The translations under genes were made by a program, and so were the position numbers. The notes below the pieces were generated by a model. It saw nothing but the letters and a program-made list of their open reading frames with translations. It searched no databases and had not been told where the DNA came from. A DNA stretch of 59,971 bases from a virus. This document shows, in pieces, positions 42,380 through 49,257 of the stretch (positions within the stretch are counted from its first letter, which is position 1; each line of letters starts with the position of its first letter). The DNA lies in IMG/VR virus record IMGVR_UViG_3300048556_000258, positions 1 to 59,971 of that record, one strand, 5' to 3'.

Positions 42380-42754
42380 TTAAGTCCTTACTCTTGTTTG
42401 TTTACGCCTGTTTTCCATAACAACCCCACAACCTCTGGCAACCACGGTTCCTTTACCTGTTTTACCTTTGTAAGGTCTTTTAGCTTTAGTTGAAGGCACT
42501 TCTCCTCCAAAACTCATTTTTGTAACTTTTGCGGATTTAGTGTTTGCAACAAAAGTTTTACCTTTTGCCCCTTCTTTTTTCTTTTTTTTAGCGGTAGAAG
42601 CCCGTTGTGATTGAGATAAACTATTGGCCTTGGATCTAGGTAAGCATCTGTCGGGATTTTTTTTATCTTTGGAAGTACCGCACTTGCCTTTAATCTTACC
42701 ATCTGTGCCTATTCGTACCCAATCTTGTTTTACCCAATCTTTAAGAGCACCCAT
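42380..42754 (-). CDS. DUF5872-type basic protein
   Basis: A 124-residue very basic protein with W-V-K-Q-D-W-V-R-I-G-T-D-G-K-I-K-G-K-C-G-T, C-L-P-R-S-K-A and the C-terminal G-C-G-V-V-M-E-N-R-R-K. These match DUF5872-type proteins of marine phages. It also holds M-S-F-G-G-E-V-P, one of the recurring G-G motifs. It may bind DNA inside the virion, which is inference from charge. Coupled to the upstream gene by a one-base overlap. Confidence 0.75.
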   Translation of the reverse strand: MGALKDWVKQDWVRIGTDGKIKGKCGTSKDKKNPDRCLPRSKANSLSQSQRASTAKKKKKEGAKGKTFVANTKSAKVTKMSFGGEVPSTKAKRPYKGKTGKGTVVARGCGVVMENRRKQTRVRT

Positions 42755-42978
42755 TACTTTTTCCTTTTTGATCCTTTAGCGTAGTTAGGGTCTTTACAAT
42801 ACTTTGAAGCGGCCATGTTGGCGTAAGCACTCGGATATGTATCAAAAGTTCTTTTAGCCCATGCTTTACCCGCAGGACATATTTTACTACCTTTGCTCTT
42901 GGCAGCACCACCTTTTTTGAAATACGTTACAGATAATTTAGAGGGTTTTGGCCCGGTTCTTACTCTACTAGTGTTCAT
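42754..42978 (-). CDS. small basic virion protein, 74 aa
   Basis: A 74-residue, Lys-rich protein. The ATG at 42978 (MNTSRVRT) follows AGGAG and overlaps the upstream stop (TAATG). The core I-C-P-A-G-K-A-W-A-K-R-T-F and A-S-K-Y-C-K-D-P is typical of small basic proteins of marine phages with unknown function. The motif Y-F-K-K-G-G-A-A-K is another G-G site. A DNA-binding virion component is possible. Confidence 0.65.
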   Translation of the reverse strand: MNTSRVRTGPKPSKLSVTYFKKGGAAKSKGSKICPAGKAWAKRTFDTYPSAYANMAASKYCKDPNYAKGSKRKK

Positions 42979-43172
42979 TAAAACAACTCCTGTACAATGG
43001 CAGCTCCTATAATCAAGGCCGCTAATCCCCACATTCTTGTGTCAAGAGCTTTTAAATGACTTTTTTGATCATCCAATCGTTCTTCTATTCTTTTATATCT
43101 AAGATTACACTCGGCCTCGTGTTTAGCTAATTCCGACATTACGTCTTGTGCAGTTAATTTATCCTTAGGCAT
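42978..43172 (-). CDS. small C-terminally anchored coiled-coil protein
   Basis: A 64-residue protein with a charged coiled coil (H-E-A-E-C-N-L-R-Y-K-R-I-E-E-R-L) and one C-terminal transmembrane helix (W-G-L-A-A-L-I-I-G-A-A-I-V). This is the XhlA-like outline of some holin-associated proteins. The ATG at 43172 overlaps the stop of the DUF6321 gene. It could act in lysis or DNA entry. Confidence 0.65.
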   Translation of the reverse strand: MPKDKLTAQDVMSELAKHEAECNLRYKRIEERLDDQKSHLKALDTRMWGLAALIIGAAIVQELF

Positions 43173-43456
43173 TAGCACTTCCACCTTCTTCTAGCTTGCC
43201 GTAAACGACTGTTAGGATTCTTTGCAGCTTTAGGAAACTTTTTCATTTGACCCGCACTTCTGGCACAATATGATTTTCTTCTTTTAGCGTCCTTACTACC
43301 CTTCTTCACCTTACCCGTTACAGCGGTCTTTAAATTACTTCCAGGGTTATCTCTCTTATACCTAGCAACACCCGCTTTAGTCATCCCCGCTCCAGATTTA
43401 GTGGAGCGGAAATATTTTTTTGTTTTAGGCGGTTGTTTATCTGCTTTTCTGGGCAT
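43172..43456 (-). CDS. DUF6321-type basic protein
   Basis: A 94-residue, Lys/Arg-rich protein. G-A-G-M-T-K-A-G-V-x-R-Y-x-R-D-N-P-G-S-N-L-K-T-A-V-T followed by R-R-K-S-Y-C-A-R-S-A-G is the DUF6321 signature. The C-terminus (R-L-R-Q-A-R-R-R-W-K-C) is also basic. Family function is unknown; location in the head-tail cluster and charge suggest DNA contact in the virion. Confidence 0.8.
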   Translation of the reverse strand: MPRKADKQPPKTKKYFRSTKSGAGMTKAGVARYKRDNPGSNLKTAVTGKVKKGSKDAKRRKSYCARSAGQMKKFPKAAKNPNSRLRQARRRWKC

Positions 43457-43740
43457 TATGATAAAAATAAAGTTATTTTATTTCCTGAACCTGTAAAAGC
43501 TGAGATATAAGCCCCACTTTCTGCTAATATCCCATTACTTGGAATATTAAGCGTGTGCAATCCTGTAGGAAAGCTTTGTTGTAATAAGGTTGAACCACCA
43601 CTACCATTAGTTATGGTCAACGCTCCCGCAGCATTTCCAAAAATTACAATTTGCCTGATCCTTGATCTTGAAGGCCCCACAACCGCCGCGGCGTCGCCTT
43701 GGTCGTGGTTAAAGGCTTTTACGTCCGATGCTGTCGCCAT
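43456..43740 (-). CDS. small beta-rich structural protein
   Basis: A 94-residue protein, mostly Gly/Ser/Thr-rich strands (L-T-I-T-N-G-S-G-G-S-T-L-L, L-H-T-L-N-I-P-S-N-G-I-L). It overlaps the DUF6321 start by one base and follows the 168-residue structural gene. The composition suits a capsid or tail decoration protein. No family recognised. Confidence 0.6.
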   Translation of the reverse strand: MATASDVKAFNHDQGDAAAVVGPSRSRIRQIVIFGNAAGALTITNGSGGSTLLQQSFPTGLHTLNIPSNGILAESGAYISAFTGSGNKITLFLS

Positions 43741-43752
43741 AATGGCCTCCTA

Positions 43753-44259
43753 TTATTGATCACCAAAAGTTGGAGCAGTTGCAGAAACTACGTTCCCCCA
43801 AACATACCAGTTAGTTGAATCTTTAGCGACTATGTTGATTTCCATAATACCAAAATCAATTAAGGTAAGTACTGAATTTGAGTTTCCATCTGAGTAGACA
43901 GATACGTTATCCGCATTTGTATCTAAGTGTTGAACACCCCCAATAAAGAAGTTAGTATCTGAACCAGTGTCAATAATTAGGTTTTCTGTTTCCTCTGCAG
44001 CACCACCGTATATAAATTTAAAAGTAGCTCCTGCTGTTGGAGAAGGAAGTGTGATTGTTCTATTAGCGGCTACCGCAGGTACCGCAATAACTCTACCACT
44101 ATGTGTCGCATTATCCAGAGTCTTATCTTCGTCTCCTAATGCTACGGGCGCATCACCCATAGTCATGACTTCTGTTATAGTTCCAGTAGTAGCATTTTTG
44201 CTAATAGTTTTAATTGTGCTTTCAGATCTAATAGGACCTGAGAATGTTGAGTTAGCCAT
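43753..44259 (-). CDS. head- or tail-associated structural protein, 168 aa
   Basis: A 168-residue beta-rich protein with G-R-V-I-A-V-P-A-V-A-A-N-R-T-I-T-L-P-S-P-T-A-G and a C-terminal W-Y-V-W-G-N-V. Similar strands occur in phage decoration or fibre proteins. It is the first gene after the capsid terminator and probably has its own promoter (-10 at 44320-44325). The start follows AAGGAGATTAAAC. Confidence 0.65.
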   Translation of the reverse strand: MANSTFSGPIRSESTIKTISKNATTGTITEVMTMGDAPVALGDEDKTLDNATHSGRVIAVPAVAANRTITLPSPTAGATFKFIYGGAAEETENLIIDTGSDTNFFIGGVQHLDTNADNVSVYSDGNSNSVLTLIDFGIMEINIVAKDSTNWYVWGNVVSATAPTFGDQ

Positions 44260-44286
44260 GTTTAATCTCCTTGTCGTGGCAAATGT

Positions 44287-44305
44287 CAGTTACACCATGT
44301 AACTG
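44287..44305. repeat. perfect 8-bp inverted repeat with GTTACA boxes
   Basis: CAGTTACA (44287-44294), three bases, TGTAACTG (44298-44305). It lies between the capsid terminator and the next gene. The half-site GTTACA is the same box that is repeated seven times at 1699-1866. It could be an operator for the same factor or an RNA hairpin in the leader. Confidence 0.5.
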
Positions 44306-44319
44306 TCAAGGTTTATTCT

Positions 44320-44325
44320 ATTATA
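44320..44325 (-). promoter_or_regulatory. possible promoter -10 box after the capsid terminator
   Basis: A perfect TATAAT on the minus strand lies just downstream of the capsid terminator. The matching -35 area falls in the terminator stem and T-tract and is poor. A second box, TTGACA, occurs at 44305-44310 but lacks a good -10. New initiation after the terminator is likely because the downstream genes need expression. Confidence 0.35.
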
Positions 44326-44328
44326 CAC

Positions 44329-44358
44329 AAAAAAAGAAGGGCGGCAAGTGCCGCCCTT
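44329..44358 (-). terminator. strong rho-independent terminator after the capsid gene
   Basis: AAGGGCGGC (44337-44345) pairs with GCCGCCCTT (44350-44358) over a four-base loop. On the minus strand it is followed by CTTTTTTTG. It stands 29 bases after the capsid stop codon and should limit downstream transcription relative to capsid mRNA. Confidence 0.85.
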
Positions 44359-44387
44359 AAAACTGGTGCATTTAAAATGCTTGGAGG

Positions 44388-45299
44388 CTACGCTGCACCA
44401 GGTGTTCCAAATAAACATCTCCAGTCTGAAAAACCGAAGCTGTATCTTTCTCTTGCCTTAAAACGCATATTTCCAGTGTCAAAATCACCTTCCATAGCTG
44501 TCTTAATAGCTGCTCTGTTAAAGTACTTTAGACCATTTGGAGCGTCTGTTTTGATAAAGAACGCATCTGTATCAGTTAAGAAATGGTTTACAACGGCACC
44601 TTCTGGTAACATTCCCATGTTCTTAATTGCATTTGCATCATTATCTGAAGTTCCCGGTCTTAAAGCGCTGTTTAACACTCTTTCAGCAATAAATTGTAAC
44701 TCTTTTGGAATTATCAACTTAGTGCCTCTTACAGCAATTTTTAAGCCTCTCTCATCCTGTAAACCAGCAATGTCGATCAAAGCTTGCTCTAGCGAAGTCT
44801 CGTTTAAGTCTGCCGCTGTAGACAAGATGTTGCTCTGATTACCGCTGATTGTTGGGTGAGCGCTACTTAGTAAAGCAACTCCATCGCCGCCTGCAGAAGC
44901 TCCTGCAGTAAAAGCGTTGTTTAACACAGATGCAGCTTTAATTTGCTTTGTCTGTGCCATGGATCTTGCTAATGCTTTTGTGTAACGACCTGCAAGTCTG
45001 TCATAAAGATTATCCTCAATAGCTTCTTCTGTAATTGAGAAAGCTAATGCAATAGTCTCATGTGTGTATCTTGCAGTGAAGGTTTCTTGTGCGTCATCGA
45101 AGCTAATCGCTCCACCCTCTGCTTTAGACGGTGCAGTTGAAAAGCCTGCTAACATCACTTCTTCTTCAAACGCTCTATCTGATGATTCCTCATCAAATAT
45201 CTCTGCGTGTTCGTTTTCATAACGATCGTACTCTAGACCAAACAGGGCGTTAAGTCCAGGTTCTAGCTCTTTCGCTAATTGTGCTCTTGATATAGCCAT
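44388..45299 (-). CDS. major capsid protein
   Basis: A 303-residue protein, the expected size for an HK97-fold capsid subunit. Acidic N-terminal region (Y-D-R-Y-E-N-E-H-A-E-I-F-D), then helices with T-K-A-L-A-R-S-M-A-Q-T-K, a G-L-K-I-A-V-R-G-T-K-L-I-I-P strand and a C-terminal W-R-C-L-F-G-T-P. This is the pattern of the gpT-like capsid group. Position downstream of scaffold and directly before a strong terminator supports the assignment. No protease domain is fused, and no separate prohead protease was recognised. Confidence 0.8.
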   Translation of the reverse strand: MAISRAQLAKELEPGLNALFGLEYDRYENEHAEIFDEESSDRAFEEEVMLAGFSTAPSKAEGGAISFDDAQETFTARYTHETIALAFSITEEAIEDNLYDRLAGRYTKALARSMAQTKQIKAASVLNNAFTAGASAGGDGVALLSSAHPTISGNQSNILSTAADLNETSLEQALIDIAGLQDERGLKIAVRGTKLIIPKELQFIAERVLNSALRPGTSDNDANAIKNMGMLPEGAVVNHFLTDTDAFFIKTDAPNGLKYFNRAAIKTAMEGDFDTGNMRFKARERYSFGFSDWRCLFGTPGAA

Positions 45300-45313
45300 T
45301 GTTTAAACCCTCC

Positions 45314-45946
45314 CTATATACCTGTTGTAGCGAAGGTACCAACCGCCGCACTTGTGTTAAGATTATAGTGACCGTTTAGTCTTACTATGTACTGATGACC
45401 AACTGCAGAATAGTCTGAGTTAGCCTCATCTTCATAAAGACCAACAATCCTTACATCAAGTGTATTAGTTGTAGCGGCTGTACTGATATCTAGCATATCA
45501 CTAGATCTACCAGTAGCTGTACTACCGTTGTTTACACTTGCCATGTCACAGTTGACAAAAACATCCGCAAGAGCTGTTGCTCTATTAGTGTTTGTACCAT
45601 CTGCAACTACAGCATAAAGTTGAAAAGGATCGTCATAGACGAATGCTTTCACAGGAAAGTCTGTGTCCACACTTACTGCGTTTGCTCCCGGCCAATAGTT
45701 TTTAAAAGTAGTTTTACCAGTAACAGAGTCTACAAACTCTACGCCTGCTAATACACCTAAAGGAGATATCGCTTGATCAGAGATAATGATAGTTCCTGTA
45801 GAGGCAGGACATACGATCCCGCCATTGTATATAGCTGTTGCATAAGTGCTTGCAATCTCATACTGTGTTGTGGCGTTATTATTTGGGTTGCCACCTACCT
45901 TTCCTATCGGACGAAGACCATAACCAGCTGTTAGATTATTTGCCAT
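45314..45946 (-). CDS. capsid decoration-like protein, 210 aa
   Basis: A 210-residue neutral, beta-rich protein (G-L-R-P-I-G-K-V-G-G, I-Y-N-G-G-I-V, S-P-L-G-V-L-A-G-V-E-F-V). It lies 14 bases before the capsid gene, on the same transcript. Proteins of this outline next to marine phage capsid genes are often head decoration or stabilising proteins. The role is inferred. Confidence 0.6.
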   Translation of the reverse strand: MANNLTAGYGLRPIGKVGGNPNNNATTQYEIASTYATAIYNGGIVCPASTGTIIISDQAISPLGVLAGVEFVDSVTGKTTFKNYWPGANAVSVDTDFPVKAFVYDDPFQLYAVVADGTNTNRATALADVFVNCDMASVNNGSTATGRSSDMLDISTAATTNTLDVRIVGLYEDEANSDYSAVGHQYIVRLNGHYNLNTSAAVGTFATTGI

Positions 45947-45973
45947 TTATTTTACTCCAATAATGGGGCCATC

Positions 45974-46462
45974 CTATTGTTTTTTAGGACCGCCAAAGGT
46001 TACACGAGATTGACGATCTGGTCGATTGATCGTCATAGTTGAATGTGCGTTTTCTCTCATCATATCTGAATCCACTGCTTGCATCTGATCAGCTTTTCTT
46101 TGATTAAAATAAGCTGTTCTTTCTGCGATGGTTTCAACAGGCATACGAGCTAAAACTAACCCACCTACTCCGAAAACACCTTCATATTTACCCGAATCTA
46201 CTACTGGGGCTTCAAAATCTGGGTATTCGTCTGCTCTTACGAGCTCCCAACCTTCTCTAAGTTTTGCGGAAACATTTTTGGTATCATTGAAACCACGAGT
46301 TTCTGCTCTTACCCATCGATGTTTAAAGCCATCTGGTGCGGGTGGTGCATCCAGCATGGATGGTGGAGCCCACGGCTTACGCGATGCCGCCTTCTCCCTT
46401 GTCTGTGTTGCGCGAGGAGTTCTTTTAATAGAACCTTCAAACATTTCGTCTTGTTGTGCCAT
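45974..46462 (-). CDS. conserved head-region protein, 162 aa
   Basis: A 162-residue protein with a basic N-terminus (K-R-T-P-R-A-T-Q-T-R-E-K), a W-V-R-A-E-T-R-G-F-N-D-T-K-N-V core, G-V-G-G-L-V-L-A-R-M-P, and the C-terminal V-T-F-G-G-P-K-K-Q. It sits between scaffold and decoration genes, six bases after scaffold. Its function in head assembly is not known to me. Confidence 0.65.
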   Translation of the reverse strand: MAQQDEMFEGSIKRTPRATQTREKAASRKPWAPPSMLDAPPAPDGFKHRWVRAETRGFNDTKNVSAKLREGWELVRADEYPDFEAPVVDSGKYEGVFGVGGLVLARMPVETIAERTAYFNQRKADQMQAVDSDMMRENAHSTMTINRPDRQSRVTFGGPKKQ

Positions 46463-46467
46463 TTATT

Positions 46468-47367
46468 TTACTCCTTAACGTATTTTGCGTATTGTTCTAG
46501 ACTTACCCCAAGTTTTTTGGCCATAGCCACTTGTCTTTGAGTTAGTCTAACCTTGTTCCCACTACTGCGCCCAGTTCCGGAGGACCTATTAACAGATGCA
46601 ACCGTCTGGGCGGGTCGCTTGCTCTGAGATCCTTCCTTAAACTTATGAGGAAACTCTTCCTTCATTCGTTTATCTAATACATCATAATACTCATCGCTCT
46701 TCGGGTCAATACCTTCTGACTCAACAAGTTCTTTATGTATGCCAAATGCTGCATATGTCATGGCGCTATCTTCGCCAAACCAATCATTCCTTTGTGCCCA
46801 ACTTTCTGCTTTAGGGTCAGGCCTTGCAGGGGCTTGAGGGGCTGTTTGCTGGGCCACAGGCTGCGCTGGGGGCTGCTTTTGTCTTCTCTCGTTAGCTGAC
46901 TTAGCCTGAGCCGCTCTATCGGCCTCTACAGCTAATTGTGTCATTTTTCTTTGAGCAGCTACAGCAGATTCTGTATCACCAATTTCCATGGCATTTCTCA
47001 AAGCAGCTTCTGTTTGAGCCATCTCTGATTCTACGCGACCACTGTATTGATCAACATAGCTGTTATCCATTTGATTCAGTCTTTGGGCTAATTCTGCGTT
47101 TTCTTTAGCCTTTATTTGCGCGAACCGAGTAGCTTCTTCAGCGTTCTTCTCAGCTTCCCGCATCTTTTTTGTAAGTCTATTAATTCTCTTCTGAGTTTGG
47201 TTCTCACTTTTCTTAAACTCATCTTCAGCAGCTTCCGAAGTTGCAACAGCAGCTTCTTGAGCAGCTTCCTCATTTGGAGAATCGTTTTCAACAGTAACTT
47301 CAACATCAGGACCTTCTTCTTCCCCTAAGTCTAAATCTAATTCAGCTTGTGCTTCTTTTCCACTCAT
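46468..47367 (-). CDS. capsid scaffolding protein
   Basis: A 299-residue acidic protein. Residues 1-60 are Glu/Asp-rich, residues about 50-160 are a long coiled coil (K-R-I-N-R-L-T-K-K-M-R-E-A-E-K and beyond), then comes a Gln/Pro/Ala linker, then a helical C-terminal end with basic residues (V-R-L-T-Q-R-Q-V-A-M-A-K-K). This layout and the place just upstream of the capsid gene fit a scaffold that binds capsid subunits through a basic C-terminal helix. Confidence 0.75.
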   Translation of the reverse strand: MSGKEAQAELDLDLGEEEGPDVEVTVENDSPNEEAAQEAAVATSEAAEDEFKKSENQTQKRINRLTKKMREAEKNAEEATRFAQIKAKENAELAQRLNQMDNSYVDQYSGRVESEMAQTEAALRNAMEIGDTESAVAAQRKMTQLAVEADRAAQAKSANERRQKQPPAQPVAQQTAPQAPARPDPKAESWAQRNDWFGEDSAMTYAAFGIHKELVESEGIDPKSDEYYDVLDKRMKEEFPHKFKEGSQSKRPAQTVASVNRSSGTGRSSGNKVRLTQRQVAMAKKLGVSLEQYAKYVKE

Positions 47368-47376
47368 ATCTACCTC

Positions 47377-47796
47377 TTAATAATGTAAAATGTCTTCAGG
47401 GTCCATAATTTTTGCTAAAATCTCGTCATCATTTAAAATTCTGACCTCTCCGCCATCTATTTTAAAACGAGACCCCGCATATCGGGCAAACATCACCCAA
47501 TCTTTCTCCACGCACCACGGTCCTGCTGGAAATTTCTCTGTATCCTTGTAAGCTAAAGGTCCTGTCTTTAAAACATAACCAACTTGCGTAGAAACTTGAC
47601 CTTCTTCTACAATTTTATCCGGTAAAAAAATACCCCCTTCTGTCTTACCTTTACCTCTGTAAGGTAAAATAAGTATTCTCCAACCCGTTGGTTGGGGCAT
47701 TCTGTCTATTAAGCTTTGTTCAATTAAATTAGGGTCTAAAACTCTATCTTTTGGGTCTACATAAGCCCCATTTAGTTCTGTTGCTGATGCTTCCAT
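47377..47796 (-). CDS. GroES/Cpn10-like co-chaperonin
   Basis: A 139-residue protein. Residues 35-139 follow the Cpn10 fold: W-R-I-L-I-L-P-Y, a mobile-loop-like segment G-K-T-E-G-G-I-F-L-P-D (50-60), then V-G-Y-V-L-K-T-G-P, W-V-M-F-A-R-Y-A-G and a closing I-L-N-D-D-E-I-L-A-K-I. The G-G-I-F-L-P part matches the GroEL-contacting loop of GroES (G-G-I-V-L). Phages such as T4 (gp31) replace host GroES to fold their capsid protein. It lies directly upstream of the scaffold and capsid genes. No GroEL is encoded. Confidence 0.85.
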   Translation of the reverse strand: MEASATELNGAYVDPKDRVLDPNLIEQSLIDRMPQPTGWRILILPYRGKGKTEGGIFLPDKIVEEGQVSTQVGYVLKTGPLAYKDTEKFPAGPWCVEKDWVMFARYAGSRFKIDGGEVRILNDDEILAKIMDPEDILHY

Positions 47797-47994
47797 TTAA
47801 ACTTCCTCTTGTTCTTGCTTCTCTAAAAGATTTTTTATTTCACTCTCTAAAAAATCTAAAGACTTTAACTCTCCCATGAGACCCTTGTAATGTATCATGT
47901 CTTTTACATTATCAAATTCTAATGTCTCACGAATAAGTTCTCTTCTTTCTTTTATAAGCCTAAATACAGCTTGTGCAAGATAAATCTCATTCAT
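47797..47994 (-). CDS. small helical protein, first gene of the capsid operon
   Basis: A 65-residue helical, charged protein (F-R-L-I-K-E-R-R-E-L-I-R-E-T-L and E-S-E-I-K-N-L-L-E-K-Q). It ends one base before the co-chaperonin start and follows the TTGACA promoter at 48032-48060. No family recognised. Perhaps a head accessory factor. Confidence 0.6.
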   Translation of the reverse strand: MNEIYLAQAVFRLIKERRELIRETLEFDNVKDMIHYKGLMGELKSLDFLESEIKNLLEKQEQEEV

Positions 47995-48031
47995 TTCTAT
48001 AAAAACCTAATATTTTCTTATTCTGTCGTAT

Positions 48032-48060
48032 ATAATCTTATATATTGCAGCAAATGTCAA
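48032..48060 (-). promoter_or_regulatory. promoter of the capsid operon
   Basis: On the minus strand a consensus TTGACA (48055-48060) is followed after 17 bases by GATTAT (48032-48037); ATTATA one base further is an alternative. It lies in a gene-free stretch upstream of 47994 and would drive the co-chaperonin, scaffold and capsid genes. Confidence 0.55.
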
Positions 48061-48166
48061 CGTTCCTGAGCACGTTTTATTCCTATAACATGCTTTCTGT
48101 AAAAAAAATTACCTATCTTACAAAAAAACTTTGAAAACTCTAGATATGTTCTGGTTTTGAAGGTCA

Positions 48167-48262
48167 TTACATACACAAGTCCTGATACTTAGTTGTGTGA
48201 AGCCTATGTTTAGATAAATCTCCGCTAGAAGAATTTAATAATTTTTTAATCCAATTAATCAT
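48167..48262 (-). CDS. possible 31-residue peptide after the holin
   Basis: An ATG at 48262 overlaps the holin stop codon (ATGA) and is preceded by AAGGGG. It encodes 31 residues beginning MINWIKKLLNSSSGD. The amphipathic start could bind membranes. The evidence is only the coupling and the ribosome-binding site. Without it, 47995-48258 would be a 264-base gap. Confidence 0.4.
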   Translation of the reverse strand: MINWIKKLLNSSSGDLSKHRLHTTKYQDLCM

Positions 48263-48654
48263 TTTGTTAACCCCTTATACTTTTCAAATGACCTCAAACC
48301 GCCAAGTCCCAACATACCCATCAAAACAGTCATTAAACTGCCCATATCAAAAGCAGGTAGGTCTGGTATAAATATGTCTAAATAAGCACACACAAACAAT
48401 GTAATAGGAGACAGCACGAAATGCCAACATAGGGCTACACCACAAGTCCAACCAATGAAAGGCCTCCATCCTGCTACAAAAATAGATTTGTGTTGTGCCT
48501 CGGCCTTGTTGATTTCAAGCTGACCTTTAGCTAGTTCTTGTGCATGGTTCTCAGCCATAGTGGCTATTTCATGTGCTAATTTATTTTTAGCATCTTTATC
48601 TTCTATAAACTTACCAACTAAATTACTTACTGGTCCTATTAAAGCTGTTAACAT
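48259..48654 (-). CDS. holin, 3-TM (GTA_holin_3TM-like)
   Basis: A 131-residue membrane protein. After a charged helical first half (E-D-K-D-A-K-N-K-L-A-H-E-I) comes A-G-W-R-P-F-I-G-W-T-C-G-V-A, then two hydrophobic stretches and the closing G-L-G-G-L-R-S-F-E-K-Y-K. This is the signature of the 3-TM holin family found in gene-transfer agents and marine phages. It should open the inner membrane for the M15 endolysin. It overlaps the preceding small membrane-protein gene by one base. Confidence 0.85.
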   Translation of the reverse strand: MLTALIGPVSNLVGKFIEDKDAKNKLAHEIATMAENHAQELAKGQLEINKAEAQHKSIFVAGWRPFIGWTCGVALCWHFVLSPITLFVCAYLDIFIPDLPAFDMGSLMTVLMGMLGLGGLRSFEKYKGLTK

Positions 48655-48863
48655 TACTTATGCTCCTTATGTTCGTGACCCATCCATATACCAAACACAC
48701 CCGTCATTACACCCATAACCACAGATACAAAAGCTGATTGTGCCGCAGTCGGTGCATCTAAATCCATAAACCACTCAGCACAACGCCATGACATGACTGT
48801 ACTAGCAAGCATCATACATCTTGGGAGAATTTTCCATTTAAGAAACTGTTCAACTGTAACCAT
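48654..48863 (-). CDS. small two-helix membrane protein next to the holin
   Basis: A 69-residue protein with hydrophobic stretches at about 14-33 and 44-62 and a charged C-terminus (G-H-E-H-K-E-H-K). It overlaps the holin start and the previous stop by one base each. Its size and place suggest an antiholin or second holin component, an inference without family support. Confidence 0.6.
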   Translation of the reverse strand: MVTVEQFLKWKILPRCMMLASTVMSWRCAEWFMDLDAPTAAQSAFVSVVMGVMTGVFGIWMGHEHKEHK

Positions 48864-49060
48864 TAGTACACCTTCACTTCCTCTGCATTTACAAAAGGTA
48901 TTAACTTACACATACATTCATAGACCTGCGGTTTGTCTTGTTTCATATATGTTTGATTATTTAATTTATCTCTGTATTGCAAACAAACATTAACATCCTG
49001 AAAATAAATACCACCCGTGGCTATACCGTTTAGTGTGCAAGCAAGCATGAAGGCTGTCAC
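48863..49060 (-). CDS. small secreted-type protein (possible spanin or lysis accessory)
   Basis: A 65-residue ORF starting with GTG at 49060, or ATG four codons later. The N-terminus (T-A-F-M-L-A-C-T-L-N-G-I-A) looks like a short signal or anchor; later cysteines (V-C-L-Q-Y, Y-E-C-M-C) could form disulphides. It is coupled to the small membrane-protein gene. Possibly a lysis accessory. Confidence 0.5.
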   Translation of the reverse strand: MTAFMLACTLNGIATGGIYFQDVNVCLQYRDKLNNQTYMKQDKPQVYECMCKLIPFVNAEEVKVY

Positions 49061-49062
49061 TT

Positions 49063-49257
49063 TTACATTAAATCCTTATAATAGTCAGAATTTGGAGCAA
49101 AAACTTCTCCACCATCCGCCATTTTCACAGGCTTGACTTTGTCTCCGTGACCCTCTCTTATTAAAAACTGCTCGAAGCTCATAGAATCAGAGGCAGGACC
49201 ATCAAAAAATTCTTTTCTTAACTCCTTCTCACTTCTTTTATCACCTGATTTAGCCAC
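49063..49257 (-). CDS. small hypothetical protein after the portal
   Basis: A 64-residue charged protein with F-E-Q-F-L-I-R-E-G-H-G-D and the motif K-M-A-D-G-G-E-V-F near the C-terminus. The start overlaps the portal stop by 8 bases. No family recognised. It shares the short G-G motif with several virion proteins. Confidence 0.6.
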   Translation of the reverse strand: MAKSGDKRSEKELRKEFFDGPASDSMSFEQFLIREGHGDKVKPVKMADGGEVFAPNSDYYKDLM

